Source: RPQJ01 sp963700045 | GTDB taxonomy: Bacteria; Pseudomonadota; Gammaproteobacteria; Steroidobacterales; Steroidobacteraceae | Direction of reading: 5' to 3' | Length of the DNA: 64,000 nucleotides | Assembly: GCA_963700045.1 (NCBI GenBank) | Contig: CAVOWK010000042.1 | Location: 1-64,000 of the forward strand | In this document: in pieces, positions 1 to 10,703 of the stretch | Layout: each line of letters opens with the position of its first letter | How positions within the stretch are numbered: the stretch's first letter is position 1 | Made by a program: the position numbers and the translations under genes | Notes under the pieces: generated by a model | What the model was told of the DNA's origin: nothing | Database searches by the model: none | Seen by the model: the letters and a program-made list of their open reading frames with translations, nothing else

Positions 1-10
1 TGGCACCATC

Positions 11-1335
11 GTGATCGATCCTCCCCGCGCGTCCCGGACTCTGCTCGTGCTGCTGATCGCCGTCACCGTGCTGTCGGGATCGCCGTCACCAACCGGCTGT
101 TTCGCGACCGGGCTGCCGAGGAGCGAGCCGCCGCGCTGCTGCAACTGCAGCTCTCCGTCATGCGCTTTGCCGACGAGTATGCCGCGCGGGTCGACGAGCG
201 GGTCGTGGCGTTCCAGCAGGCCACCAACGACCCCGGCGAGCGACTCGCGGCGCAGTCCTGGCTGGTGTCCCAGGCAACCGGGGCGTTCACGATCGCGGCC
301 GGTCCCAATCCGGAGCTGAACTCCATCGACATGCTGGTGTTCGCCACGCTGAGCCGGATGGTGATCGAAGATCGCTGGGCCGGGGAGCTCTACGGTCCGC
401 GTGCCGACGGCCTGCTCGCCGCGCACAGGGTGCTGGAGAGCCGCGCCTGGAGTCATGCAGACGTGTTCTTGACCGCGGCGCAGATTGATGAGCTCCGCAC
501 CAGCATCGGGGCCTGGCACCGGGACAATCCGATCGGGCGGGCGGTGCCCTTCATCCATCTCGAGGACTTCGCCTTCGCCACCAGCGCCACCAGCGCCGGC
601 CCCAGCTCCTCGACCAGCATCTTCTCGTTCATCGGCATCGATCCGCTGGCCAATCTCGATCCCGCAGTGCGCGAGCTCGCCCAGTCGCGCCAGCTTGCCG
701 AGCGGGCGGTCTACTACGGCCAGCGCGTGCCCAAACTCATCAGCATGGAAACGCAGCGCCTGGCGTTCGAAATGGCCGTGACCCCGGAATCCTTGCGCGT
801 ACTCGACAGCGTGGACCGCATCGGCGGCGCCGCGCAGGTGACGGGCAACCTGGCCGCAGACCTGCCCCGGCTGTTTGCCGAAGAGCGCTCTGCCGCGATC
901 GAACAGCTGACCGGAATACTGGACGAGCGCCAGGGCGAGTTGCAGGCGCTGGCCGCAGAGCTGCGCTCGACGCTCGAGGCCGGCGGCACGACCTCCGACT
1001 CGGTCAGGGAGACCATCGCTGCGTTGGACGTGCTGCTGGCCCGCTTCAACCGTCCCGCATCGGCGACTGCCCGGACTGACTCGCGGCCCTTCGACGTGAC
1101 GGAGTACACCGAGGCGCTGCGCGTGATGGGTGAAACCGCACAGCACCTCCAGGTGCTGCTCGCCCAGACCGACGGCAAGATGCCGGCGTTGAACGAGGCC
1201 TCGGAGCGCGCGACCGGGCAACTCGCATCGCTGGTCGACCACGTGTACTGGCGACTGGTTCAGCTCATCCTGGTGCTGGTCGCGGCTGCAGTTCTCGGCG
1301 CGCTCGGCTACCGCGCCATCGCGCGCCGGCCCTAG
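11..1335 (+). CDS. Membrane protein of unknown function, frameshifted near its N-terminus
   Basis: I do not recognise the family. The long open frame from 160 has no signal or membrane segment at its start, but the frame beginning with GTG at 11 encodes a hydrophobic stretch (RTLLVLLIAVTVL), and the main frame resumes with GIAVTNRLFRD. The two join near 74-79, so I read one gene with a net one-base loss, or two extra bases. The product would be about 440 residues: an N-terminal membrane helix, a mainly alpha-helical acidic extracytoplasmic part with possible coiled coil (around 270-300), and a C-terminal helix (LVQLILVLVAAAVLGALGY) ending in RRP. The two-helix shape resembles the sensor half of a chemoreceptor or histidine kinase, but no signalling domain follows. 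The true start may lie upstream of the window. Confidence 0.55.
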
Positions 1336-1377
1336 CGCAGACGTCCGTGCCGCGGCAGGCGGCACGAAGTCTCGTCA

Positions 1378-2706
1378 TTACTGCAGGCTGTTCTTGTAGA
1401 CCTTGCCGTCCTTCATGATCACCCGGAAGTTGCGTTCCGGATCCTCGATGAGGCGGATGTTGGCGATGGGATCGCCCTCGACCAGCAGCAGATCGGCAAG
1501 AGCGCCCTCCTCGACCACGCCCAGCTTGCCCTTGTAGGGGCTGCGCAGGCCGGAGAGCGCGAGCAGTTCACCGTTGGTCGAGGTGGCCATGCGCAGCACT
1601 TCGGCCGGCGTGAACCAGCGCGTCATCGCCGCCAGCAGGAAGCCCTGCCGACGGGCTTGCGCCTCGGAAAACAGGATGTCGGTGCCGAAGGCCGTCTTGA
1701 GGCGGTACTTGCGCACGAAACCGTAAATGACATCCGTGCCGGCAACCACCTGCTGCTTCTTCAGGTACTGTTCCGAACCGGGTGGGAACGGCTGGGCTTC
1801 CTCCGCCAGGAAGGGCTGGGTGGAAAGCCAGACGCCCTTTTCAGCCATGTATTTGGCTGTCGCATCGTCGATCAGGTGCGCATGCTCGATGACCTTCACG
1901 CCGGCATCGATGGCGCGGCGCACAGCCGTCGGCGTGTAGGCATGGACCGAGACATAAGTTCCCCAGTTGGTCGCCGCCTCCACGGCCGCCCTCAGCTCCT
2001 CCAGCGTGAACGTCGAGACATCGAGCGGGCTGTGCGGAGACGCGACGCCGCCGCCGGCCGTGAGCTTGATCTGGCTGGCACCGAGCATCAACTGTTCGCG
2101 CACTCGCTGCCGCATCGTGTCCGGCGAGTCCACCACCATCGAGCCGCCGATCTGTTCCATGCGGGACAGCGGCCGCGATGCGTCGCGCGGCAACTCGGAC
2201 AGCATGCGGAAATCCCCGTGCCCCGACGTGACGGTGATCATCGCGCCCGAGGGCCAGATCCGCGGGCCGTCCACGACCCCGAGGTCGATGGCCTGCTTGA
2301 GGCCGAAGCTCGGACCGCCGAGGTCGCGCACGCTGGTGAAGCCGCGCATCAGCGTCGCCTTGGCTTCCGCGCCCGCGAGCAGATTGGTAAATCCGATGTC
2401 ACCGTAGATCGCCTGTTCGGGGGTGGGGCGAATGAGGATCGTGTGCCAGTGCGCGTCGATCAGCCCCGGCATCAGGGTGCGGCCTTCGCCCTCGACGATG
2501 GTGGCGCCGGGCGCGGCCGTGCCGGCCGCAGGTCCGATGGCGGCGATCAGGTTGCCGCGCACCAGGACCGAGGTGGCGGCCGTCAGACGGTCGGACTTGC
2601 CGTCGAACACCCGCACGTTGCGGAACACGACTTCGGCCGGCGCCTGTGCGGCGGCCGCGCCCGCCATCAGCATGGCCAAAGCGGCGGCGATCATCGACTT
2701 CAGCAT
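1378..2706 (-). CDS. Secreted amidohydrolase-family metal-dependent hydrolase
   Basis: This is a 442-residue protein of the amidohydrolase superfamily, in the group with imidazolonepropionase-like and prolidase-like hydrolases. An N-terminal signal peptide (LAMLMAGAAAAQA) points to the periplasm. Metal-site motifs appear in order: HxH in LIDAHWHT near residue 85, the probable bridging lysine in KLTAGGG near 215, histidines in SVHAY near 253 and EHAH near 274, and the catalytic aspartate in FGTD near 343. Substrate cannot be read from sequence; family members cleave cyclic amides or X-Pro dipeptides. It is divergent from the ExoD-like gene, with 137 bp between them, and stands alone on its strand. 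Length and motifs look intact. Confidence 0.85.
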   Translation of the reverse strand: MLKSMIAAALAMLMAGAAAAQAPAEVVFRNVRVFDGKSDRLTAATSVLVRGNLIAAIGPAAGTAAPGATIVEGEGRTLMPGLIDAHWHTILIRPTPEQAIYGDIGFTNLLAGAEAKATLMRGFTSVRDLGGPSFGLKQAIDLGVVDGPRIWPSGAMITVTSGHGDFRMLSELPRDASRPLSRMEQIGGSMVVDSPDTMRQRVREQLMLGASQIKLTAGGGVASPHSPLDVSTFTLEELRAAVEAATNWGTYVSVHAYTPTAVRRAIDAGVKVIEHAHLIDDATAKYMAEKGVWLSTQPFLAEEAQPFPPGSEQYLKKQQVVAGTDVIYGFVRKYRLKTAFGTDILFSEAQARRQGFLLAAMTRWFTPAEVLRMATSTNGELLALSGLRSPYKGKLGVVEEGALADLLLVEGDPIANIRLIEDPERNFRVIMKDGKVYKNSLQ

Positions 2707-2824
2707 CGTCGTACTCCCCTAATTTCGCGCCTTACCTTACTGGAACGGTTGTCCTTCGGGAAACCCCGCGGCGGCAGACGGTCGACAGCGGATGGATCAT
2801 CACGTGAACAGTGTCATCGATTTG

Positions 2825-2840
2825 ACCCGGCCAACCGGGT
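2825..2840. promoter_or_regulatory. Small palindrome at the exoD-like start
   Basis: ACCCGG and CCGGGT form a perfect 6-bp inverted repeat around CCAA, only a few bases upstream of the ATG at 2844. It could be an operator or a hairpin hiding the ribosome binding site. No function is proven. Confidence 0.3.
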
Positions 2841-2843
2841 GTA

Positions 2844-3530
2844 ATGGCGATACCTATGACCGCCGTCCAGTTCCGCAATCCCGAGGTCCGGCTTTCCGAG
2901 GCGTTGACCGCGACTCGCCACGCCATCGAAGGCCATCGGGTCACGCTGCGCGAACTGCTCAGACTGGTCGGCGAACAGGGCCTGCTGGTCTTCTGCGCGA
3001 TCCTGGCAATGCCGTTCCTGCTGCCGGTGTCCTTGCCCTTCATGAGCACGGCGCTCGGTGCGCCAATGCTGCTGATCGGCTTTGCCGTGACGATGAACCG
3101 GGTGCCGTGGTTACCGGACCGGCTGCTGGATCACTCGCTGCCAAGCGCAACGGTGCAGCACGTCCTTGAACGTGCTGGAAAGGCTGCCGATCGGTTCGAG
3201 CATCTCGTGCGTCCGCGTATGCTGGGACTCACGGCCACGCAGTTCGTCAACGCGGTGCACGGCGTCGCGCTCGTCGTCGTCGTCCTTGCGCTGATGGCAC
3301 CGCTGCCGTTGATTCCCCTTGCGAACACGCTGCCCGCGATCGGCATCATCCTGCTCTGCCTCGGGATGGCCGAACGTGACGGTGTGCTGCTGCTGCTCGG
3401 TCACCTGTTCGTGCTGGTGTCGTCGCTCTACGTCGGCACGCTGCTCTACTTCGCCGCCAAGGCAGGGAGCGATCCACAGGCGACGCTCGACATGGCCATG
3501 CAGCTCTTCCAGAAGATGTTCGGCGGCTGA
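2844..3530 (+). CDS. ExoD-family membrane protein
   Basis: The 228-residue product matches the exopolysaccharide synthesis protein ExoD family. After a soluble N-terminal part (about 1-45, with the HRVTLRELLRLVGEQG segment typical of the family) come four hydrophobic stretches: about 48-80, 140-160, 162-180 and 187-205. ExoD was named for a rhizobial role in exopolysaccharide and alkaline tolerance, but its biochemical activity is not established. An in-frame ATG four codons downstream (2856) is an alternative start. It is monocistronic here, and no exopolysaccharide gene is nearby. Confidence 0.8.
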   Translation: MAIPMTAVQFRNPEVRLSEALTATRHAIEGHRVTLRELLRLVGEQGLLVFCAILAMPFLLPVSLPFMSTALGAPMLLIGFAVTMNRVPWLPDRLLDHSLPSATVQHVLERAGKAADRFEHLVRPRMLGLTATQFVNAVHGVALVVVVLALMAPLPLIPLANTLPAIGIILLCLGMAERDGVLLLLGHLFVLVSSLYVGTLLYFAAKAGSDPQATLDMAMQLFQKMFGG

Positions 3531-3625
3531 ACGGGCTGACTGCGTTCCCAGTCGATGCGCAGTGGCGCCGCTGCACGAGTTATGGCGCGAGCGATCGTGA
3601 CGACAAGGTCACCCGCACGCTCGGA

Positions 3626-4567
3626 CTATCCGACGCGCTGGCCGAGGATGTCATCGAGGCTCCATTCGTGCTGTCGCTCGTAGCGCTCGGCCAGAAATTC
3701 GACGAACGAGCGCACCTTGGCCGACAGATGTCGCCGGCTCGGATAGACCGCGGCGATGGGTGACCGCGGGGGCCGGTAGTCCGGCAGCAACGGCACGAGC
3801 TGCCCCGCGCGGATTTCGTGCGCAACGATGAAGTCCGGCTCGTACACGACGCCCATCCCCTGCGCCGCAAGCGATGCGAGCACCTGGCCATTGTTGGCGC
3901 GGTGCCGCGGCGGGATGCGCACCGACACCCGCGATTCAGGCCCGTCCCTGCCCTCGAAGTGCCACGTGTTGGGCATGCCGACGTTGGTGTAGCTCAGGCA
4001 CTCGTGTTGCTGCAGGTCCAGAGGGGTGCGGATCGGTTCAATGCGCCGCGCGATGTACGAAGGCGACGCGCAACAGACGATCTGCGTCCAGCCGAGCCGT
4101 TTCGACACCATGCCCTGCGAGCCGATGTGCCCGATGCGGATCGCGAGGTCGAAACCCTCTTCGACCAGGTCGACGACACGATCGGAGAGGTCGAGGTCGA
4201 ACAGCAGGTCCGGATGAAGCGCGCCAAACTGCGCAAGCGCCGGCGCGAGGTATCGCATCCCGAAGCTGACACCGCAGGTCACGCGCAGCGTTCCTTTGGG
4301 TTCCGCTGCCGTCACACGCACCGAGGCCTCGGCATCCTCGAGGTCCGACAGCAGCTGCACGCTGTGCTCGTAGAACGACTGCCCGGCTTCAGTGAGCGAC
4401 AGTCGTCGCGTGGTGCGATTGAGCAGCCGCACGTTCAGGTGCGCTTCGAGTTCCGACACCTGCCGCGAGACGGCCGAGGTGGACAAACCGATCCGCTCCG
4501 CGGCCCGCGCAAAACTGCCCAGTTCGACGACTTTGGCGAAGGAGCTGACGGCCAGGAACCGATCCAT
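3626..4567 (-). CDS. LysR-family transcriptional regulator
   Basis: The 313-residue protein has the full LysR layout. A winged helix-turn-helix lies at about residues 1-60 (SFARAAERIGLSTSAVSRQVSELE) and a periplasmic-binding-protein-like effector domain at about 90-300. It is divergent from a glutathione S-transferase gene, the usual arrangement for a regulator controlling its neighbour. A TN11A palindrome lies 10 bp upstream of its own start codon, fitting autoregulation. The effector is unknown. Length is normal and no key part is missing. Confidence 0.9.
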   Translation of the reverse strand: MDRFLAVSSFAKVVELGSFARAAERIGLSTSAVSRQVSELEAHLNVRLLNRTTRRLSLTEAGQSFYEHSVQLLSDLEDAEASVRVTAAEPKGTLRVTCGVSFGMRYLAPALAQFGALHPDLLFDLDLSDRVVDLVEEGFDLAIRIGHIGSQGMVSKRLGWTQIVCCASPSYIARRIEPIRTPLDLQQHECLSYTNVGMPNTWHFEGRDGPESRVSVRIPPRHRANNGQVLASLAAQGMGVVYEPDFIVAHEIRAGQLVPLLPDYRPPRSPIAAVYPSRRHLSAKVRSFVEFLAERYERQHEWSLDDILGQRVG

Positions 4568-4576
4568 GGCTGTATT

Positions 4577-4593
4577 GTTGCATTTTTCGCAAC
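4577..4593. promoter_or_regulatory. Probable LysR operator
   Basis: GTTGC and GCAAC form a perfect 5-bp inverted repeat around ATTTTTC; the inner bases fit the LysR consensus T-N11-A. It lies between the divergent regulator (start 4567) and the glutathione S-transferase gene (start 4726), close to the regulator. No other good palindrome was seen in this 158-bp gap. Confidence 0.5.
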
Positions 4594-4725
4594 TATCAAT
4601 CCACCAGAGTCATATTTATCCCTTTCGTCAGCTGAATCAGGATGCACTTAGGCTCGAGGCACAGGTCCCGGGCACGAATACACGATCAACCGCAGTCAAA
4701 GACGTAACCAAGGAAGACTCGACCC

Positions 4726-5331
4726 ATGAAGCTGTACTACACGCCCGGTGCCTGCTCGCAGGCCCCGCACATCGCAATCAACGAACTCGGCCTCGCGTAC
4801 GTGCCGGTCAAGGTCGACCTGGTCAAGCACACGCTGCCGGATGGCACCGACTTCTACTCGATCAACCCGAAAGGCTACGTGCCGATGCTCGAACTGGACG
4901 ACGGCACGCGGCTCACCGAAGTGGGAGTCCTGCTGCAGTACCTCGCGGACCAGAAGCCGGGGACGGTCGCGCCCGTCTTCGGCACCAAGGCGCGTTGGCA
5001 GCTGATGGAATGGCTCAACTTCATCTCGACCGAAGTGCACAAGGGCTTTGGTCCGCTGTGGAACCCCAAGACCCCGACTGATGTCCGTGAGCGGGCCGTG
5101 CAGGCGCTGGGCAACCGGTTTACGTTCATCTCGAAGACGCTCGAGAAACAGCCGTTCCTGACGGGGGACACGTTCTCGATTGCCGACGCCTATCTGTGGG
5201 TCGTGCTGAACTGGGCCGACTATCACAAGGTCGACCTCGCATCGTGGCCGGCCGTGCAGCAGTTCCGTGCGCGCGTCGCCGCGCGTCCGGCGGTGCAGGC
5301 AACGTTGAAGGCCGAAGGCCTGGTCAAGTAG
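4726..5331 (+). CDS. Glutathione S-transferase, beta-class-like
   Basis: This 201-residue protein has a thioredoxin-like N-terminal domain (MKLYYTPGACSQAPHIA) and an all-helical C-terminal domain. The KLYY-x-PGACS start, with a cysteine at about residue 10, is typical of bacterial beta-class enzymes; the cis-proline glutathione loop is in GYVPML. Such enzymes conjugate or reduce electrophiles with glutathione in the cytoplasm. It is divergent from the LysR gene, which probably controls it. The C-terminal helix contains the N-capping motif region FSIADAYLW. Confidence 0.9.
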   Translation: MKLYYTPGACSQAPHIAINELGLAYVPVKVDLVKHTLPDGTDFYSINPKGYVPMLELDDGTRLTEVGVLLQYLADQKPGTVAPVFGTKARWQLMEWLNFISTEVHKGFGPLWNPKTPTDVRERAVQALGNRFTFISKTLEKQPFLTGDTFSIADAYLWVVLNWADYHKVDLASWPAVQQFRARVAARPAVQATLKAEGLVK

Positions 5332-5340
5332 CGCACGCCT

Positions 5341-5392
5341 CACCTCCCCCGCTTCCGCTCCCGGCCACCTCCGCCGCAAGCGGGGCGGGGTG
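5341..5392. repeat. GC-rich imperfect inverted repeat
   Basis: CACCTCCCCCGCTT at the left and AAGCGGGGCGGGGTG at the right pair with one or two mismatches around a C-rich loop. It begins ten bases after the glutathione S-transferase stop, so it may act as a weak terminator or belong to the window's family of intergenic hairpins. Confidence 0.4.
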
Positions 5393-5422
5393 GGTTGGGG
5401 CAAGGGCAAGAGGGCGATCTCG

Positions 5423-6214
5423 ATGCAGAGCTTTCCGACCTTGTTTCTGTCGCACGGCTCGCCGATGCACGCGCTGGATCCAGGCTCCGCCGGCAAGGCC
5501 TGGCGTGCGATCGCGGATTCGCTGCCGAGACCGCGGGCGATCCTGATGGTGTCGGCGCACTGGGAAACGTCGCTGCCCATGCTGACAGGCGGCGCTCAAC
5601 TGAAGACGATCCATGACTTCGGCGGGTTTCCCGAACCGCTGTACAAGCTGCGCTACGACGCACCGGGCTCGCCCGCACTCGCCGACGAAGCAGCGACGCT
5701 GCTGCGCGACGCAGGGATCGCTTCATCGATCAACGGCTGTCGCGGCATCGACCACGGTGCGTGGGTGCCGCTGCGTTGGATGTACCCGGCTGTCGACGTG
5801 CCCGTCGTGCAGCTGTCGGTGCAGCCGGGCCTCGGCACCCCGCATCACCTGCAGATGGGACGCGCACTGCAACCGCTCACTGGGCGCGACGTGCTCGTGA
5901 TCGGTTCGGGGCATGTCACTCACAACCTGCGAGACTGGATGACGAGCCGCGACACGCTGCAGCCGCTGCCATACGTGTCGGCGTTCTCCCGATGGCTCGA
6001 AAGTCACCTGGCAAGCGACGACGAAACGGCACTGCTGGCCTATCGCGAACAGGCGCCCGCGGCCGTGCGTGCGCATCCGACGGAGGAGCATTTCCTGCCG
6101 TTGTACGTTGCGTTAGGTGCGGCTGGGTCCGCAGCGACGTCGAGCCGGATCTACTCAGGCATGGAAGGCGCGGCGCTGTCGATGGACGCTTACGAGTTCA
6201 GGCAGGCCGCATAG
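5423..6214 (+). CDS. Extradiol ring-cleavage dioxygenase, DOPA-dioxygenase (YgiD) type
   Basis: The 263-residue product belongs to the class III (LigB-like) extradiol dioxygenases, closest to 4,5-DOPA dioxygenase. Motifs are FLSHGSPM with the first metal histidine, VSAHWET, and GSGHVTHNLRD, with further histidines in the C-terminal third (RAHPTEEHFLPLYVALGA). These enzymes use non-haem iron or zinc and split catechol rings next to the diol. I start at ATG 5423 (MQSFPTLFLSHG) because the upstream extension from 5390 is translated hairpin DNA. It faces rhlE. Confidence 0.88.
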   Translation: MQSFPTLFLSHGSPMHALDPGSAGKAWRAIADSLPRPRAILMVSAHWETSLPMLTGGAQLKTIHDFGGFPEPLYKLRYDAPGSPALADEAATLLRDAGIASSINGCRGIDHGAWVPLRWMYPAVDVPVVQLSVQPGLGTPHHLQMGRALQPLTGRDVLVIGSGHVTHNLRDWMTSRDTLQPLPYVSAFSRWLESHLASDDETALLAYREQAPAAVRAHPTEEHFLPLYVALGAAGSAATSSRIYSGMEGAALSMDAYEFRQAA

Positions 6215-6271
6215 CGCGAAGGCCATCACCGCGTCCGCAAGCGGGAGCGGGACTGAAACACCAGAAAAGGC

Positions 6272-6295
6272 GAGGCCCGGACTGTGCCGGGCCTC
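6272..6295. terminator. Terminator of rhlE, possibly bidirectional
   Basis: GAGGCCCGG and CCGGGCCTC form a perfect 9-bp stem around ACTGTG, between the convergent DOPA-dioxygenase-like gene and rhlE. On the minus strand the stem is followed by GCCTTTTC, a short T-run, so it best serves rhlE. Confidence 0.7.
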
Positions 6296-6303
6296 ATCTC
6301 GAC

Positions 6304-7644
<1,341 letters not shown>

Positions 7645-7859
7645 TGAATGACTTTTCCGTGCACCAAGCCTGCGCGTGCAAGCACGTGCAGGCACCGGAC
7701 TGGCGCCGTAACTTTGATGAATCGAGCAGCGAAATGCAGACTTCGATCAGTCTGCAGGAGGGGCCGCATAGGCATTCCCAGGGTGGGAAGCGCTGAAGAA
7801 CCTCGTGCGCAGACCGGACTGCGCGGCGGCAAACTGTGGACGCAGTATGCCTGAAACCG

Positions 7860-9278
7860 TTATTTCGCGCCAGCGAGCGTAGTGAGCAACACGTACCAGT
7901 GTTCCAAGCCAGCGTAAAACGCTGCAACCGGAACGCGTTCGTTCAAGCCGTGGGCGAACTCGTCCTTTTCTTGCATGAAGAGGCTGCTGACACCGTACGT
8001 TGGAATGCCTGCACCACGGAAGATGGAACCGTCGGTGGCGTAAGGAGCCATGTCCGGCACGATCGGCACGCCAGGATGGCCCGCCCGGACCGCCTTGGTC
8101 ACGGCCGCCATGACGTCGCTGCGCATCGGCGACGGCGGACTCGAATGCGGCTCGCCGAGCACCTTCACTTCGACCCTGTCACCGACGACCTGCTGCAGCG
8201 CGTCGTGCACCTCAGCGACGCTGGTGCCGGGGAAGATCCGGCAATTGACCGTGGCCGTCGCTGACTGGGGCAAGGCGTTATCCGCATGACCGCCGGTCAG
8301 CATGGTCGCGACACACGTGGTGCGCGTGCGGCCGATCATGGCCGGGTTCTTCGCCAGGACGGCGGCGGCCCCGGCATCACCCGGGTTCGCCGCGAACTTC
8401 GCCATGGCCTGCCCCAGCTCACCGGGTGTTACGGGAGCCGACGCCTTGAAGCTGCCGATGGTCCAGTCGTTCCACATCACCGGGAACGAGTATCCCTGCA
8501 GCGCCTTGAGCGCATCGGCGAGGTCGTAGATGGCATTGTCAGGCCGCGGCTGCGAACTGTGTCCACCCGGATTACGGGCCGTGAGCGCAAAGCTCGCGTA
8601 GGACTTCTCGGCGCCTTGCACCGCATAGAACCGCGGCTTGCCCGTTGCCTCCTCGAGCGTGCCACCCCCGCCGTCGCCGTTCAGCGCGAATTCCGCATCG
8701 GTCAGCGCCCGGTACTTCGTCGCGAGCTCGCGCGCGGTGTTCATCTGCGTCTCTTCGTCACCCGTGAACGCAATGATGAGGTCGCGCGTCGGCACGAAAT
8801 TCTCGGCCTTGAGGCGCAGGAACGTTGCGGCGATCAAGGCAATCTCGCCCTTTATGTCCATCGTGCCGCGGCCGAAGAAGTAACCGTTCTCCTCGATCAG
8901 CTTGAACGGGTCGCGCTCCCAGTCCTCTGGCTTCGCCGTGACGACGTCCATGTGCGCCAGCAGCAGGATCGGCTTGCCACCCTTGCCGTTGCCGCGATAG
9001 CGCACGACGAGCGACGCAGTTTCACCCGAGGGCAGGATGTGAATGTCGTCCTCGGGAAAGCCGGCCGCCCGGAAGCGATCCGCCAGGTACGTGGCGACTG
9101 CCGGAACCTGGCCGAGACCAGCGGAACTCGGGATGGAGATGATCTTGTCCAGGATGGCGCGCGCATCGGCCCGGACGTTGTCCGGTGCCGCAGCGTGCGC
9201 CGTCGCGGCAAGGCCGCACGCCAGAACCACCATCGATCCCATCAGTTGCAGCCGCATCCTTGCACCCGTTTCATTCAT
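7860..9278 (-). CDS. Secreted M20-family metallopeptidase
   Basis: The 472-residue product is an M20/M25/M40 zinc peptidase with a signal peptide (VVLACGLAATAHA). The metal and catalytic motifs are visible: LLAHMDVV near residue 108, GRGTMDIKG near 138 with the bridging aspartate, and the catalytic glutamate in GDEETQ near 173. The dimerisation domain is the central part starting at about 228. It probably releases amino acids from peptides or acylated amino acids in the periplasm. It follows the AroQ-PheC gene by only 24 bp, so the three genes from 11899 down to 7860 may be one transcript. A second ATG at 9257 could be the start. Confidence 0.88.
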   Translation of the reverse strand: MNETGARMRLQLMGSMVVLACGLAATAHAAAPDNVRADARAILDKIISIPSSAGLGQVPAVATYLADRFRAAGFPEDDIHILPSGETASLVVRYRGNGKGGKPILLLAHMDVVTAKPEDWERDPFKLIEENGYFFGRGTMDIKGEIALIAATFLRLKAENFVPTRDLIIAFTGDEETQMNTARELATKYRALTDAEFALNGDGGGGTLEEATGKPRFYAVQGAEKSYASFALTARNPGGHSSQPRPDNAIYDLADALKALQGYSFPVMWNDWTIGSFKASAPVTPGELGQAMAKFAANPGDAGAAAVLAKNPAMIGRTRTTCVATMLTGGHADNALPQSATATVNCRIFPGTSVAEVHDALQQVVGDRVEVKVLGEPHSSPPSPMRSDVMAAVTKAVRAGHPGVPIVPDMAPYATDGSIFRGAGIPTYGVSSLFMQEKDEFAHGLNERVPVAAFYAGLEHWYVLLTTLAGAK

Positions 9279-9302
9279 CGGCAGTGCTGCCCTTCGACCC
9301 GT

Positions 9303-10703
9303 TCAAGGGGCCTGATTGTCGCTTACGTACGCCTGCATGGCTCGTTCCAGTTCACGCGCGGGCCGGGCAGCGGCCATCGCCTTGGCGAGCCACTCATCCA
9401 CGAGCACCAGCAATGCTGGGTCGCGCGCCATCAGAATCCGCTTTTCGCCCCGAGTCAACGTGCCGGGATACGTCCGGCACAACTGGCCGGGTCGACGGCG
9501 AGCCTGCAATTCGGCCTCGATGTCGTCGGTGACCATCACGTCGGCCCGGCCCGCCGCGATTTCCGCAAACACGGCGCGGTTGTCCGGATGCACGAGGATC
9601 TGCGCCTGGTGCACGTGCTCGCGCACGTAGCGCTCGTTGGTCCCGCCCGGATTGACGATCACACGCACCTCGGGGCGATCCAGTTCGGCCGCAGTGTCGA
9701 ATCGCTCGCGGTCGGCGCAGCGCGCAAGCAACGTCTTGCCGCCGTCGTGGTAGGCCGCGGAATAGAGACCCAGCGCAGCGCGCTCGTCGGTGTAGCCGAT
9801 GCCGCTCAGCGCGACGTCGAAGCGTCCGTCGCGCAGGTCATTGACCAGGCCGGGCCAGCTGGTGCGGACGAACACTGGCGCGACACCGAGATACGCAGCC
9901 AGGTCGCGCGCCAGTTCGATGTCCGCGCCGGACAAATGGCCATTGGCATCGAGACTGAACGGAGCGTAATCGCCGGTGGTGGCTACGCGGAGCACATGTG
10001 TCGCACGCACGCGGTCCAGGACCGGGCCGCCCGCGACCCGAACGACCTGTCGTAAGGCAGTCATCAATTCCGTGACTTCGTCGGCCGGCAGTTCGTGACG
10101 CCGAACTGTGGCTTGCATCTGCTCCATCACGGCGGCGGCCGTGTCGTCACGCAACGGTGTCAACAGGTACAACGCGGCGAACTGTTGTTCGCCGGTCCTG
10201 TCGATGCGCTCGCGCACGGCCTGCAGGTCGGCGGGATCTGCGCAAGGCGCGCAGCGACCCGCCTGCTTCCATTCATCGTGCCAGCGCTGCTGTATGTCGC
10301 GAGCGAGACCGATCTGCGCGGCAAAGAACGCTTGCGTCGTCATGGGATCCAGGCCCAGAGAGCGGGCTCGTTCCGCCACGTGCTGCAAGACGACGGCTTC
10401 GCGCGCGGCATCCGGGATTGGCGCAGCCGACAGCCATTTTGCGACCGCCACGTCGCGCATGAGCACCAACCGCTCGTCGATGGCTTGCACGAGTGACTGC
10501 GCCGCTTTCGCATCGGCAATTTCGGCCGCGGGCGCCCGGGCGGTGTCCGACACGGGTGCGGTTGCCGTTGCGGCGACATCGGTCCGCACTGCTTGGTTGG
10601 AAGCACATCCCGCGACCACGCAGCCAACCGCGACCAACGCCAGCAACGCGCTGATGCCGCCGCAGCGGCGCGCGCGCGCGTTTCGATGGCAATCGAGGAT
10701 CAT
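9303..10703 (-). CDS. Secreted chorismate mutase (AroQ-gamma type) fused to cyclohexadienyl dehydratase (PheC type)
   Basis: The 466-residue lipoprotein precursor has a signal peptide ending in a lipobox (VVAGC, cysteine near 33). Residues about 63-200 resemble the periplasmic gamma-class chorismate mutases: IDERLVLMRDVAVAKW, then a REAVV-like helix (DAAREAVVLQHVAERARSLG), then AQIGLARDIQQRW. Residues about 225-466 resemble PheC, a dehydratase built on an amino-acid-binding-protein fold: LRVATTGDYAPFS, TSWPGLVNDLRDGRFDVALSG, VNPGGTNERYV and ADVMVTDDIEA. Together they could convert chorismate to prephenate and then phenylpyruvate, or arogenate to phenylalanine, outside the cytoplasm. Its start overlaps the ycaQ-like stop by ATGA. 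Domain assignment is from remembered family motifs. A plain amino-acid-binding protein is less likely given NPGGTNE. Confidence 0.82.
   Translation of the reverse strand: MILDCHRNARARRCGGISALLALVAVGCVVAGCASNQAVRTDVAATATAPVSDTARAPAAEIADAKAAQSLVQAIDERLVLMRDVAVAKWLSAAPIPDAAREAVVLQHVAERARSLGLDPMTTQAFFAAQIGLARDIQQRWHDEWKQAGRCAPCADPADLQAVRERIDRTGEQQFAALYLLTPLRDDTAAAVMEQMQATVRRHELPADEVTELMTALRQVVRVAGGPVLDRVRATHVLRVATTGDYAPFSLDANGHLSGADIELARDLAAYLGVAPVFVRTSWPGLVNDLRDGRFDVALSGIGYTDERAALGLYSAAYHDGGKTLLARCADRERFDTAAELDRPEVRVIVNPGGTNERYVREHVHQAQILVHPDNRAVFAEIAAGRADVMVTDDIEAELQARRRPGQLCRTYPGTLTRGEKRILMARDPALLVLVDEWLAKAMAAARPARELERAMQAYVSDNQAP

Noticed and set aside
2844..3530. ExoD-like gene as part of an exopolysaccharide cluster
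   Set aside because: No glycosyltransferase, polymerase or flippase is nearby.
8286..10055. 589-codon plus-strand frame opposite the M20 peptidase and fusion genes
   Set aside because: It spans two real minus-strand genes and has no domain.
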